Part shown: positions 35,001-45,780 of the stretch, one piece after another | Layout of the letters: every line of letters starts with the position of its first letter | Numbering within the stretch: the stretch's first letter is position 1 | Source of the DNA: Nymphaea colorata | Lineage: Eukaryota; Streptophyta; Magnoliopsida; Nymphaeales; Nymphaeaceae | Length of the DNA: 64,000 bases | Reading direction: 5' to 3' | NCBI RefSeq assembly: GCF_008831285.2 | Contig: NC_045145.1 | Coordinates: 7,192,802 to 7,256,801 of the forward strand | Position numbers and translations under genes: made by a program | The notes under the pieces: model-generated | Told to the model about the DNA's origin: nothing | What the model saw: the letters and a program-made list of their open reading frames with translations, nothing else | Databases searched by the model: none

Positions 35001-38000
35001 GATTTCTTGTTTTGGGTGGTCGGCATAGGAATCCTGTAAGTGGTCTCGGCCATCCTACATAAGTAAAGTCGAGATCATTCTCCTTACTTATCTTTCTCGT
35101 GATGTACTAATTTTCCAAGCGAATACATTGTGATATTTCTTTATTCACAAGCATTTTTTATACATTTGTTTTCTCAAACTACTTTTGCGCCCCGTTCGGT
35201 GGTTCGAAGACTTGCGGCAATCAGGTTCTTGCCGCACCACACGGGCCGAAGTTGTCAGCCCGTGACAACTGGTATCAGAGCCCAGGTTCGGCAATCTGGG
35301 GAAGCGGTTGGATAGTCGGTGTAGAACTACACGCCGACGATCGTTGATCGAAAGAGACCTCCGACGATCGTTGATCGAAGAGGAAGAAGCCCTAGCGACT
35401 CAATACAATCTGCGAAGTGCCAAGGGCAAGGGGGTAGCCCATTCTGACGAGATGGGTACATCCCAGGGTCAGGAAGACCTGACCGAGATGGTGAACAAGC
35501 TGGCTACCGACGTAACTACTCATGAAGAAGCGTTGGGTAATGCAGCTGAGTCCTTCGGGGAAATGAAGGACGAGATTAAGGTACTACGGGAACAAATGGC
35601 CGTCCTAGTAGCCATGAATCGGGACCGCTTTATAGGCTGAAGTGAAGGAACTTTAGGTAAAGAACCGCACACTACAGCGACAAATCTCTGTAGGTGGAGG
35701 TGACGATCGGCCAGCGAGGGTCGACGTTCAGAGACTAGCTAAATACAATGGAACTCGGGATAGTCGAGTGATCGACAACTTTTTATTCCAAGTGGAGTAT
35801 TACCTGGACTTGCAAGGCGTTATGGGGGACGACCTTCAAGTCAAGACTGCGGCTATGTTGCTAGAGGGCGATGCTGTGGCATGGTGGAGAAGGAAAATGC
35901 TCGACATTCAAAAGGGGATCTGCACAATAGACACTTTCGAAGATTTTCAGCGAGAGTTAAGAACTTACTTCATGCCCCCGAATGCGACACGCCATGCCTA
36001 TCGGATGGTTGGTGAATTGAAACATACCGGATCCTTGCAAGATTACGTGAGGGCCTATCAAAGGCTGATGTTAGATGTGCCAGATATGCAAGAACAAGAT
36101 AAATTGAACTGGTTTATTTTGGGACTTCAGTCGTGGGCACAATCCGAAGTGGAAAGGAGTAATCCGGAGATCTTGGAGGATGCTTATGTGGTAGCAGAAC
36201 GTTTGGCTGATACTCAGCGTAAGAGCTACACTAACGCCTTCAAGCCGTCGAGGAAGCCTGACCATGGAGGAAAGAAAGATGATCGAAGGGAACGGAAAGA
36301 TGAACCATCAACTCAGCGCCAAGTCGAAAGAAGAACTTTCTTTCGCAGAAACGACAACTCTCAGACTAGAGTGTTGAAATGTTGGTTTTTTGATGGCAAT
36401 CACTTAGGAAGGCAATGTCCAAAGCGTGTAAACAGGGACAATCAAGCAAGCTCTTCAAGGCAATCTGCTAATGCGGTACAAGGTGAAGAAGGGGAAGGAC
36501 CAAAGATGGGTGCACTTCAACTTCTGAACACCATAAAAAGGGAGGAAAAAGTGAAGGTGACAGCGACACCTTCTAACGACCTCATGTACTTGGAAATCCT
36601 GGTAAATGGAAGGTCTACCCTGGCTATGGTAGACACGGGAGCCACACATAACTTTGTCTCAGTTGAGGAGGCGAGGAGATTAGGCCTAACCCTTGAGAGG
36701 GGAGAGTTACGCATGAAGGCGGTGAACTCAGAGGCCAAACCCATCCACGGAGTGGCCCGGGATGCGGTTGTGAAGATTGAGAGTTGGTCAGGAAGGGCCA
36801 ACTTCTCGGTGGTCCCGATGGATGATTTTCGGATGATCCTAGGCATGGAGCTCCTCAGTACTGCGAAAATGGTCCCAATGCCGCACCTACGCAGTATCAG
36901 TATCATGGATGAGAAGTCCCCTTGTATGGTTCCAGTAACATCGATAAAGAGGGATAAGGGCAAAGCCGCAATGATATCTGCCCTTCAGTTGAAGAAAGGC
37001 CTCAAGCACGACGAAGAGACGTACTTGGTGGCAATCAGGGAAGTGACTAATGACTCCCCTGGTTTGGTCCCAGAGGCGCTTGCGCCTGTCTTAGCGGAAT
37101 TCACAGGAACAATGCCTACGGAGCTCCCTAGACGGCTGCCACCTCGACGTGAGGTGGATCATGCCATCGAACTCCTTCCTGGTGCCAAACCCCCGGCAAT
37201 GGCACCATATCGAATGGCCCCTGCAGAATTAAGAGAACTTCGGCGACAGTTGGACGAGATGCTAGCTGGAGGTATAATCAGACCCTCCAAAGCTCCTTTT
37301 GGTGCACCAGTGTTATTCCAAGCGAACCATGACGGCTCCAAAAGGCTATGTGTGGATTATCGAGCGTTGAACAAGGTAACAGTGAAGAACAAGTACCCCT
37401 TACCTTTGATTGCAGATCTGTTTGATCAACTAGGCAAAGCTCAAGTGTTTTCCAAGTTAGACCTCAGATCAGGATATTGGCAAGTTCAGATTGTTGATGG
37501 CGACGAGCTAAAGACCACTTGCGTCACTCCTTACGGTGCCTTTGAATTCTTGGTAATGCCGTTCGGGTTGACGAATGCCCCAGCCACTTTTTCGACTCTA
37601 ATGAACAAGATATTTTATCCGTACTTAGATAAGTTCGTGGTAGTCTATCTTGATGACATTGTAGTGTACAGCAGCTCCATGAGGGACCATGTGGAACACT
37701 TGTGAACAGTGTTCAAAGTATTGGAGGAAAACGAACTCTATGTGAAGCGCGAGAAGTGCCTATTCGGCTAATCGGAAATCAGTTTTCTCGGTCACATTGT
37801 GGGAAAAGGTCAGCTGCGAATGGACACAGAAAAGAAAAACCGAACTTGGGCTTGGAAAGAGCTCGAAGAAGATGCCTTCGACAAGTTGAAGAGGGCCCTG
37901 ACGCAGGAGCCTGTGCTCAGGTTGCCCGACCACACAAGGAAATTTGAAGTCCACACGGATGCATCAGATTTTGCCATTGGCGGAGTTTTGATGCAGGAAG

Positions 38001-41000
38001 GTTATCCAGTTGCCTATGAGAGTCGGAAGCTGAAAGACGCGGAGCGACGTTACTCCGTGCACGAAAGGGAAATGACGGCCATTATTCATTGTCTTCGCAC
38101 ATGGAGATTACTTATTGGGGTCTCAATTCGTGGTAAAGACTGATAATGTAGCCACAAGCTACTTCCAGACTCAAAAGAAGTTGAGTCCGAAGCAAGCTCG
38201 ATGGCAGGAATTCCTTGCAGAATTCAATTTTGCCTTGGAATACAAGGCAGGGAAGACAAACGTCGTAGCCGATGCAATGAGTCGGAAGGCGGAGTTGGCA
38301 GCTACCCGGACAGCATCATCCGAAGCGCAACTCGAGGGTGCTCTTCTCTGGCGGATTCGAGAAGGCATGAAGCAGGACCCAGTGGCCAAGCACTTGGTCG
38401 AAACAACGGAGGCGGGAAAGACGCGACGATTCTGGCTACAAGATGGACTTTTGATGGCAAAGGGCATATGAGTGTTCATGCCTAGATGGGGCAATCTCCG
38501 ACGAAAGTTGCTGAAGGAGTGTCATGACTCGTTGTGGGTTGGCCATCCTGGCCAGGAGCGGACACTGGCACTGCTCGAACGTGGCTACTACTGGCCACAG
38601 ATGCGCGACGACGTTGAAGCATATGTGAAAACATGCTTGATCTGTCAGCAGGACAAGGGAACAAACCAGAAGCCTGTCGGTCTCCTGGAGCCTCTTCCTA
38701 TTCCAGAACGTCTGTGTGAATGCCTCTCCATGGACTTCATCGTCAGCTTGCCCAAAGTTGACGGCTTCAGCTTCATCCTTGTGGTTGTGGATAGATTTTC
38801 AAAGTATGCCACCTTCATCCCAGCCTCTAAAGAATGTCCCGTGGAAAAGACGGTCGAGTTGTTCGTGAAGCATATTGTCAAGCATTGGGGCGTGCCAAAA
38901 AGCATTGTCAGTGATCGGGACGCTCGCTTCACAGGGAAATTTTGGCGCGAAGTATTTCGTTTGTTGGGTTCGGATTTATTATTCTCAACAAGTTTCCACC
39001 CTCAAACGGACGGCCAAACTGAACGAATCAACGGATTGTTGGAACAATACCTTCGACACTGTCAGTGCGAATCAAAAGGATTGGGTGAAATTGTTGGATG
39101 TAGCTCAATTTTGCTACAATTTGCAGAAGAGCGAGTCTTCTGGACATAGTCCATTCGAAATAGCCACTGGACAACAACCGTTGATGCCGCATACCCTTGC
39201 AGTCCAAGAAAAGGGAAGACCCACTTTTGCCTACCAGTTCGTTCGCGATTGGCAGGAACAGACGGATATGGCTAAGGCGTTCTTACACAAGGCCGCCAAA
39301 AAGATGAAAAAGTTTGCAGATCGGAATCGAAGGCCAATGGAATTCCGAGTGGGTGATCAAGTCCTCGTAAAGCTCTATCCTGATCGCACGGGCATTTTCC
39401 GTGGTCGACACAGGTCATTGATCCACAAGTATGAGGGACCCTTCACAGTGCTGAAGAGAATCGAAAAGCTAGCCTACAAGCTAGACTTGCCGCCAGATTT
39501 TAAGGTGCATTCAGTGTTACATGTTTGTAACCTGAAGCCCTTCTATGTCGATGAGGAAGACCCCGAGCGAAGCGTTCCAGAACGAGACCCGATCCTGCAG
39601 CGAGCCCCACCGACCAAGCGAGTGGCGGACCGTCAGATGGAAGAGATTCTTCGGCACAAGACAAACTATTTGGAGGAGCCGAAGAAGTACCAAGTGAGGT
39701 GGATAGGCGAACACAACCCCACCTAGGAGTATGCATTTCGCATGAAGCAGCGCTACCCGCTGGAAGTCAAGGCCTATCATGAAACTGCTGGCGCCGAGGA
39801 CGGTGCATAACTTGAAGGGGGGAGCCTGTTTCCCTGTGTCTGGGAGTCTGTACAGTCATTTGCTTTGTTTTGCATTGTGCTTCCTTTGCTTATGTTGAGT
39901 CATTTGCTTATGCATGTTTACTTGTAAGGGAGTACCCTCCCACCGGTCTAAGTGTCAAGTATTGGGATTTCTTGTTTTGGGTGGTCGGCATAGGAATCCT
40001 GTAAGTGGCCTCGGCCATCCTACATAAGTAAAGTCGAGATCATTCTCCTTACTTATCTTTCTCGTGATGTACTAATTTTCTAAGCGAATACATTGCGAGA
40101 TTTCTTTATTCACAAGCATTCTTTATACACTTGTTTTCTCAAACTACTTTTGCGCCCCGTTCGGTAGTTTGAAGTCTTGCGGCAATCAGGTTCTTGCTGC
40201 GCCGCACCCGTCGTGAGTAGCCTGATAGTTGATACAGTATCTTGGGAGGTGAATTATTCACTGTCAAGCTATGGTCGAGTAGAATGTTATTTGTATCGGT
40301 CATGGAGAGTATCACCAATTATGAAATTGCAATCCTCAGTTTTCGAGAAGTATGGATTCAGCTTTGCAAAACCGTGGATCTTGTGTCTTCTGCGTGCAAC
40401 ATGATCACCTGGTTAGATCCATGGTTTATAAATGCGCATGTCTCTCTGTAGCTTTTAGCATAGCACATGTGCCTGCATATGGACGATGTATCCTGCTCAC
40501 AGTTACGGGTTGCATTGCATAGTCATTTGTCTGATGGAACTTTGCATAGTCATGGCTGGCATGGAGCTCTTAAGAGATGGTTTAATGTTTCTTGCAGGGT
40601 CTCGTTGTGCCTGTTATTCGGAAAGCCGATAAAATGAACTTTGCGGAGGTAGAAAAGGAAATTAGTTCTCTTGCTAAAAAGGCCACTGATGGAACAATCT
40701 CAATTGATGAGATGGCTGGTGGCACTTTCACAATATCAAATGGTGGCGTATATGGAAGCCTTCTAAGTACACCCATAATCAATCCTCCACAGGTACGAGG
40801 ACTGATCTGTTTACTTGCACCTTCAATCTTTTATCATCTTGACATTCAATTTACTACCACTAAATCTTGTTTTTCTTTTCCGTGCAGTCTGCTATACTCG
40901 GAATGCACAGCATTGTAAATCGGCCAATGGTTGTGGGTGGTAATATTGTTGGGAGGCCGATGATGTACATTGCTTTAACATACGATCATCGCCTTATCGA

Positions 41001-41079
41001 TGGAAGAGAGGCAGTCTTTTTCTTGCGGCGCATTAAGGATGTGGTGGAGGATCCTCGCAGGCTTCTTTTGGATCTTTAA
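26842..41079 (+). CDS. 2-oxoglutarate dehydrogenase E2 (dihydrolipoyl succinyltransferase), mitochondrial
   Basis: E2 core of the mitochondrial OGDH complex (TCA cycle): it moves the succinyl group from lipoamide to CoA. The 13 coding exons are 26842-26904, 27110-27187, 31446-31473, 31593-31634, 31749-31823, 31933-31988, 32074-32118, 32240-32506, 32625-32719, 33298-33388, 33479-33589, 40598-40792 and 40888-41079. They give 1338 nt, 445 aa, all GT-AG and in phase; the Arabidopsis protein is about 464 aa. The Arg-rich N-terminus ([15 protein letters not shown], then [10 protein letters not shown]) is a mitochondrial presequence. The lipoyl domain (from [15 protein letters not shown]) has lipoyl-Lys in ETDKVTID. 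A Pro-rich linker follows. As in other eukaryotic OGDH E2s there is no E3-binding domain. The catalytic domain starts at [15 protein letters not shown], with the active-site His in [11 protein letters not shown]. Exons 3-4, where the family varies, are the least certain. Intron 2 is 4.3 kb. Intron 11 is 7.0 kb and holds a Ty3/gypsy element. Confidence 0.95.
28520..28800 (+). repeat. Purine-rich GA tract in intron
   Basis: About 280 bases of degenerate GAGAGA/GGAGAG sequence on the sense strand of the E2 gene. The overlapping ORFs on both strands are composition artefacts. Confidence 0.8.
28978..29030. repeat. (TA)n microsatellite
   Basis: About 25 uninterrupted TA units inside intron 2 of the E2 gene. 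Confidence 0.95.
30328..30541. mobile_element. hAT-type MITE in intron 2 of the E2 gene
   Basis: The left end CATGGGCTGAACCAAGG faces a right end that reads CAGGTGTGGAGCTAG on the other strand. The flanks GAAGTAAT (30320-30327) and GAAGTGAC (30542-30549) agree at six of eight positions, consistent with an old 8-bp hAT target duplication. The ends resemble those of the MITE at 3312-3467. Confidence 0.5.
32961..33220 (+). repeat. 130-bp tandem duplication in intron 9 of the E2 gene
   Basis: The block starting CAGCTTTTCATAC at 32961 is repeated at 33091 almost without change (TGTACG becomes CATACG near the start). The near-identity marks a recent event. It does not touch an exon, and the next acceptor is at 33297. 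Confidence 0.92.
33777..33891 (+). repeat. 46-bp minisatellite in intron 11 of the E2 gene
   Basis: Two and a half units, each made of two CTTTCACTTTATCCTCCA half-units, start near 33777, 33823 and 33869. Copies are nearly identical. The array lies about 190 bp downstream of the exon 11 donor. Confidence 0.85.
34862..35267 (+). repeat. 5' LTR of the gypsy element
   Basis: It begins TGTTCCCTTG and ends CGTGACA just before the primer-binding site. It matches the copy starting at 39827 over about 380 bases with roughly 15 substitutions. A TATA-like CTACATAAGTA lies near 35052-35062. Confidence 0.9.
35270..35283 (+). promoter_or_regulatory. Primer-binding site (initiator-Met tRNA)
   Basis: TGGTATCAGAGCCC, complementary to the 3' end of plant initiator methionine tRNA. 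This is the usual minus-strand primer site of plant LTR elements, two bases after the 5' LTR. Confidence 0.95.
35308..36480 (+). pseudogene. gag of the gypsy element, disrupted
   Basis: An N-terminal segment (to the stop at 35638-35640) and a second segment in another frame (from about 35768) together make a plant gypsy Gag. The retrotrans_gag capsid region ([31 protein letters not shown]) is clear. The nucleocapsid zinc knuckle near 36380-36425 reads [13 protein letters not shown]. The His and last Cys are present, but the second Cys of CX2CX4HX4C is Phe, so the knuckle should not bind zinc normally. Confidence 0.85.
36480..39810 (+). pseudogene. pol (PR-RT-RNaseH-IN) of the gypsy element, disrupted
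   Basis: The aspartic protease has VDTGATHNF (about 36629). RT has [13 protein letters not shown] (about 37450) and the catalytic YLDD (about 37648). RNase H has [11 protein letters not shown] (about 37955). Integrase has an HHCC zinc region (about 38510-38650), core aspartates in MDFIVSLP and SDRDARF, a conserved [12 protein letters not shown] (about 38992), and a GPF module (YEGPF, about 39430) before a chromodomain-like tail. Damage: in-frame stops at 37703-37705, 37769-37771, 38469-38471 and 39724-39726; frameshifts near 38105 and 39060; and loss of roughly 40 codons of the RT-RNaseH connection near 37833. The last stop replaces the Trp expected in the chromodomain-like motif. The element cannot make a working polyprotein. 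Confidence 0.92.
39814..39826 (+). promoter_or_regulatory. Polypurine tract
   Basis: GAAGGGGGGAGCC directly abuts the 3' LTR. It is the expected plus-strand primer site. Confidence 0.8.
39827..40208 (+). repeat. 3' LTR of the gypsy element, 3' end altered
   Basis: It begins TGTTTCCCTG and matches the 5' LTR to about 40208 (GCCGCACC). The last roughly 30 bases of the 5' LTR (through CGTGACA) have no clear match here, so the outer end was deleted or replaced. Confidence 0.85.
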
Positions 41080-42720
41080 ATGCAGCCAAACAACAGTGGA
41101 ACTTGTGATACACATGTTTTAAATATAATTCTTGAAGGGTGCAAGCCACCTTGTATGGTGAAAGTTTTGTAGCTTATAATGGTCTTATTGCGTGATGCTA
41201 GGCCGATCATAAAGTACCGGATATCAGTTTAAGTGCCTAATCAAGGGCATTTGTCGAGGTATTTTCTTTTTTCCCCATAATTCATCCAAGTTAAGATTCC
41301 GTTGTATACTTCTACAGTGGAAAACCATTTACAGCATACAATTTTGTATGCTGAACATGCTTTTGAATGTAAAACTATGGTTGTTGGACCGTTCTGTGTA
41401 TTCTGCTTTTCAGTAGTCTTGCATGCGCAGATTTTCGACAGCAGTTGCTGCTTTACTGGTGTCCGTGTTAGTAAGTGACCTAGTGAATCTTGCTTTTTGT
41501 CCTGAAATCAGATGAGCTCCTAGCTCTGAAAGGCGTATCATCCAGTGTTTGATACATTATCACAGGTATAAGAAGTATACCGTACTTGTTAACTTTTTTC
41601 GGTTAATTTGAGTAAGTGTAAATGTTTTCCAGAAGCAACTCTTTATGGAAAAGTTTCACAATTCTCATTGCAACCTACCGTTGTGTTTCCCTTCTTTCCG
41701 TTCATTTTCTGAAAATTTAACAAATTTAAACTGACAGAATGAATAAAGTCTGCCGAATAAGCTCATCCGATGACGAATTATACTCATTAAAGCAACATTG
41801 CCCTGACATTTTATTGGAAGGACTCCGACATTTATAAATCGTTACCAAATGGACTTGCTGGGACGAGTTTATGTTTTCCTTCTTTGTTGAGGTAGACCGG
41901 AGGTTTATTTTGCCAGTCTAAAATGGTACCTTCTTAAACAAATGCCTTCTTTCGACCTCAAACTTTGTTCATGAATGTCTGCTTACGGCATTTACATGAT
42001 ATTCTCATGGTGTTGACAAATTTGAAGGGAAGGCGGTATGGTAAATTTTTTTGTCAACGGAGGAAACCGTTTAGCTTTATTGACTCTTTACAGTTCTCTG
42101 GTTCTATTTAATAATGCAATTGCTTGTTGGTACTACAAACCCAGGTGCGTCCACATGATCTTGTGCGATACCCGGCAGCATAGCAAGAGTTATGGTAATT
42201 TTCCGTTCGGCCAAAGTACCCGTATTACCATACATTTCTCATATCTATGCTGACATTTGGGTTGGACTTAGGGGTGAAGTTGGAAGATTCTGGTTAAGGA
42301 GCAAAATTTTTGCTTTAGGCACCAACATGTAAATAAGAAATTTTTTCCTAAAATATCGATATAAAAATTTTAAAAAATTGTGGGTCTGTGTGGGCAATTG
42401 CCCACAACTGCCTTTGCCCGTGTTCGGACCTTGCTTATCTCACATCAGCCCATAAAATGCCAGTATTTGTACGAGTCTTCTGCTGCTTTATTAGTTAGCG
42501 CTTTATTGTGAAATTCTCTTTTTATTATCACACAGCTCAGAACTCCCAAGGCAAGGGGAATTGGGGGGGGGGCCTTTGGACTTTTCTGGGTAGTGGGTTG
42601 TTAATTTTCACTTTACTGTAAAAATTGGCTTTTAAAATCGACTCACTTTGCCGGGAAAGAGATTTATTTTCCAAATTGGTTCTAACAATGGGTCACTCAC
42701 CATATTTAAACAATTCCAAG
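41080..42720. other. 3' flank of the OGDH E2 gene; no further gene recognised
   Basis: The first few hundred bases are the likely 3' UTR of the E2 gene. I do not see one dominant poly-A signal. The remainder is AT-rich with no recognisable coding region. Confidence 0.5.
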
Positions 42721-42759
42721 GATGTCTTGTGATGGTAGACTGTAGAGGCAGGTGACAGT

Positions 42760-43150
42760 CGCATGGGTGAGAGAAACCAGATTTGAGCGCAGCTGTGAAC
42801 TAAATTCTCCCGTTTCCTCTCCTTTCCTCTTCATTCTAAGCTTCTCTTTGCCATCTCTTTCTTTCTCCCTCCTGTCAAGAGAGGAAAGAGGCCAGGACGG
42901 GTGGGTGGTTCGATGATATTAGGAGCCTAATCAATTGAAAAGATCATACGTGGGAAGATCCGGAGTGGAACCTTTTGGGGAGATTTACCTTGGCAGGAGA
43001 GGCTTTGGTTTTGTGATTTCTGGGTTGTCTTGCTCCTATGACTGTTCTCTCCCTTTCTCTCTCACTGACTTTGTTTGTTTGTGCAGTGCAGTGCAGTGCA
43101 TATTGAGACGAACGAGGTCGCCGCTGTGAAGCTTGTGAGTTTTCTGGTCT
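42760..43150 (+). other. Possible orphan leader/first exon, unassigned
   Basis: The pattern resembles a plant 5' leader: pyrimidine-rich (TTTCCTCTCCTTTCCTC), then GTGCAGTGCAGTGCAGTGCA, a GTCGCCGCTGTGAAGCTTGT segment, and the phrase CTAGGGTTTGG. The ORF inside it (42935-43129) resembles nothing I know, and no coding exons follow on this strand. It may be a gene relic, a non-coding transcript start, or chance. Confidence 0.25.
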
Positions 43151-43471
43151 TCGATCTCGTTCTAGGGTTTGGTTTTACTTTTGCACTTTTGGCTTCTTTA
43201 GAAAAATGTGACGGTGAGAGTTAGGGTTTATTGGTTTTCATCTGCAACTCTAAATCCGGATGTTGGTCACGGTAACAACTGATGATGGTATTGGATTTCA
43301 TCGTATAGGTCCCCTTAAGCATAAAATGAGAGTACCTTGGCCTCCAAGATTTCCTTTACATCAGATAGAACTCTTTTCCTTTTTCCCCCAACTGGTTACA
43401 AGCCAAAACCATTTCTGAGTTAATGACTTTATAGCTTGCTTAAATGGGTTAAATCCAATAGCTATTACTTG

Positions 43472-43769
43472 TACGGCTGCCCAACGAGCCAAGTCAACTC
43501 AAGCTCGACTCAAAATTGATTACAGTTTGGTTTAGGGTTACATGAGTTAACGCTTACACGAGTTAAACAAGTTAATGTTTACACGAGTTAATGTTAAACC
43601 TGTTAACGCTTAAACAAGTCGAGTTCAAACTCGATTTTGTGTAGTCGAGCTCGAGCTTGCTGTAAAGAGCTCCACTCGAGTTCAAGCCAAGCTCAAGCTC
43701 GAATTTTTTTAGTCGAGTTGAGCTTGAGCTGGTCAAGCTCAGGCTCGACTCGGCTCGTGTGCACCCCTA
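43472..43769. mobile_element. hAT-type non-autonomous element, short relative of the 21.3-kb copy
   Basis: The 298-bp element has inverted ends TACGGCTGCCCAACGAGCC and TAGGGGTGCACACGAGCC and a perfect 8-bp target duplication ATTACTTG (43464-43471 and 43770-43777). The interior has the same GAGTTAACGCTTACACG units and GAGCTCGAGC words as the element at 21274-21866. It has no coding capacity. Confidence 0.78.
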
Positions 43770-44339
43770 ATTACTTGTGCTCTAAGGGACTTTTTGGTTT
43801 CATTAAAATGTTATTATTTCATAAATCTGCCCTAAAATCAGGCATATTAACGCCACATTTTTTAAAATACCCAATGAATTTAACCAATTTTTAGGTTAGG
43901 TACATATGACAACAATATCATGTTACTATTCTCAAAAGGGCCCCCAAGGACCTACATACAACTTCTGCTAACTTCTGCAGACAACTTCAAAAATCAATTC
44001 TTTTCATCCAAATGAAAAACAGGTTTCTGAAAAGTGAAAGCCTGCGTTTTGTTTATATCTCCCAAACACATCAATCAGGTCTTAGAAACTGATTAAAAAT
44101 CAGGTTTTCATGAAACATGGTTTCTCAAGAAGGTTTTTTGAGTGTCATCCAAACACAACCATTCATAAGGGCTTTTTCTTAATGTGCCTAAAAAAAATCA
44201 CAGAAACAAACGTAGAATCACAAAAACAAACGTGAACCTAATAGTCAGCATTTAAATTTTAACCATATCGATATAGCATTTATTCATGACTGATTTAATA
44301 AGAACCTGCAACTACTGATAGCATCAAAATGTGTAAAAC

Positions 44340-45780
44340 TGAATCCATTTCAAAGATCAATGTTAACAAGGTATCTAAAACATGGAGATTCCAAATACAG
44401 GTAAGCGAAGCCACAATGAGAAGCACTTTCTTAGAACATACTGCAGCAGAATTACGATCCATTTACGGCTGATTTTAACAAAGATCAACCTTTGAATTGC
44501 TAGAATTCAACTATATAAAACAGGACCCAATTCAAAGATCAATTGCCGTCAAAGATATCTAAAAACATGGAGATTCCAAATACAAGAGAGCTTCTCGCCA
44601 TGTTGAGCCCAAAATACAAAGCGTAGAGTCTAGAAGAATACATATAGTTTTTAAAAAATGAAAGATCATAAAGAAATGCAATTATGCAATATGAGTCTAA
44701 GAAGAAGACAGCAACCTACACTGGACAGTCTACGGATCACAGCAATTACTTCCATGATGAAGAACTACGAGAATATTGAGGCAACTTCCTCGACCTTCTC
44801 ATCACAATTGGCGGCATAACCGAACTGAAATTAGCAGCAGTCCCTTGGCTAACGGAAAGAAGAGAAGAACAGGGGCAACCGGAGCAACCAAGACGCTGGA
44901 AAGCCTCCGAATCCGCGTCTTCTCTGCCGTCTACAACCACTAGCAGCGGCTATGAGACCAAGTAGCAACCTCATCAACGGATCTTCTGATCCAAGCAAGG
45001 CCGAGCTTGGACACCCTCTTGCAGAATTGAGGCCAAGCCATTAATGGGAAGCACTTTCTTGATATCTGCGGTAGAATCAGGGTCTATTTGCAGCCGATTT
45101 TAATAAAGATCATCCTTTCCATGCTAAATCCGACCATGTAAAACGGGACCAAGTTCAAACATCAATTGCAATCAAGACCCCCAAAAACAGGGCGGTTCTA
45201 AATGCAAGGGAGCGGAGCGACGATGGGAAATACCTTTCCGATACATGCTGCTGCAGAATCAGGGCCTGCCCACTTTTAGCCCGAAAGATGAAAAATGGAT
45301 TGTCGAAGAATACATACATTTGAAAAAATGAAGGATCAGAAGATGATTCAATGTGAAAGTCTAGAAGAAAACAGCAAGCTACCATGAACAATCTACGTAA
45401 CGCAGCAATTATTTCCATGATGAACAATTTCTGTCACCATTCACCAAGCCCCTCGTCTTCGGAAAGCAAACGAGAACATTGAGGCAACTTCCCTCAACCT
45501 TCTCATCACAATTGGCGGCAACACCGAACTGAGATTAGCAGCATTCCCTTGGCTAAGCAAAAGAAGAACGAAAACAGAGGCAACCAGGGCGACCAACGAA
45601 GCCAGCGCTAGATATATTCTGAATCCGCGTCTTTTCCGCCGTCGACCGCCACTGCCCGCGGTTATGAGACCTAGCAGCAACCTCCTGAGCCGTTCGTCCT
45701 CTGATCCAAGCAAAACCGAAGAAACCCCAGCTTGGAGACCCTCTTGCAGAAGCAGCAAGGGCCAGGATCTATGCAGATAG
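44340..45780. repeat. Segmental tandem duplication of about 660-700 bp
   Basis: The block around 44430-45030 (from AGAAGCACTTTCTT through CCCTCTTGCAGAA) is matched by 45040-45755 (GGAAGCACTTTCTT through CCCTCTTGCAGAA). Matching anchors such as TCCATGATGAA occur at 44751 and 45416. A shorter third echo (AACATGGAGATTCCAAATAC) is seen at 44380 and 44563. Copies differ by substitutions and small indels, so this is older than the 184-bp duplication at 48.6 kb. The distal copy includes the 3' part of the ORF at 45441-46121. The proximal copy keeps only its tail. Confidence 0.75.
44746..44940 (-). pseudogene. Truncated duplicate of the unknown ORF at 45441-46121
   Basis: The minus-strand ORF shares the C-terminal phrase SQGTAANFSSVMPPIVMRR with its neighbour's SQGNAANLSSVLPPIVMRR, and then diverges. 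The N-terminal two-thirds of the protein have no counterpart, so this is a partial copy left by the tandem duplication. Confidence 0.55.

Larger units (their letters stand above)
34862..40208 (+). mobile_element. Ty3/gypsy LTR retrotransposon, defective, in intron 11 of the E2 gene
   Basis: A single element of about 5.35 kb in the same sense as its host gene: 5' LTR, primer site, gag, protease, reverse transcriptase, RNase H, integrase, polypurine tract, 3' LTR. The pol order (integrase last) and the chromodomain-like tail place it among Ty3/gypsy chromoviruses. The LTRs differ at about 15-16 of 380 compared positions by eye, so insertion is moderately recent. Coding is disrupted by at least four stops, several frameshifts and a deletion inside RT/RNase H. 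No clear 5-bp target duplication is visible, because the outer end of the 3' LTR does not match. Confidence 0.95.

Noticed and set aside
36071-39780. Minus-strand ORFs inside the gypsy element
   Set aside because: They are shadows of the gag-pol frames on the plus strand.
42268-42430. Possible hAT MITE (TAGGGGTGAAG left, TTTGCCCGTG right)
   Set aside because: The ends match poorly and the flanks TTGGACTT and TTCGGACC do not line up as an 8-bp duplication.
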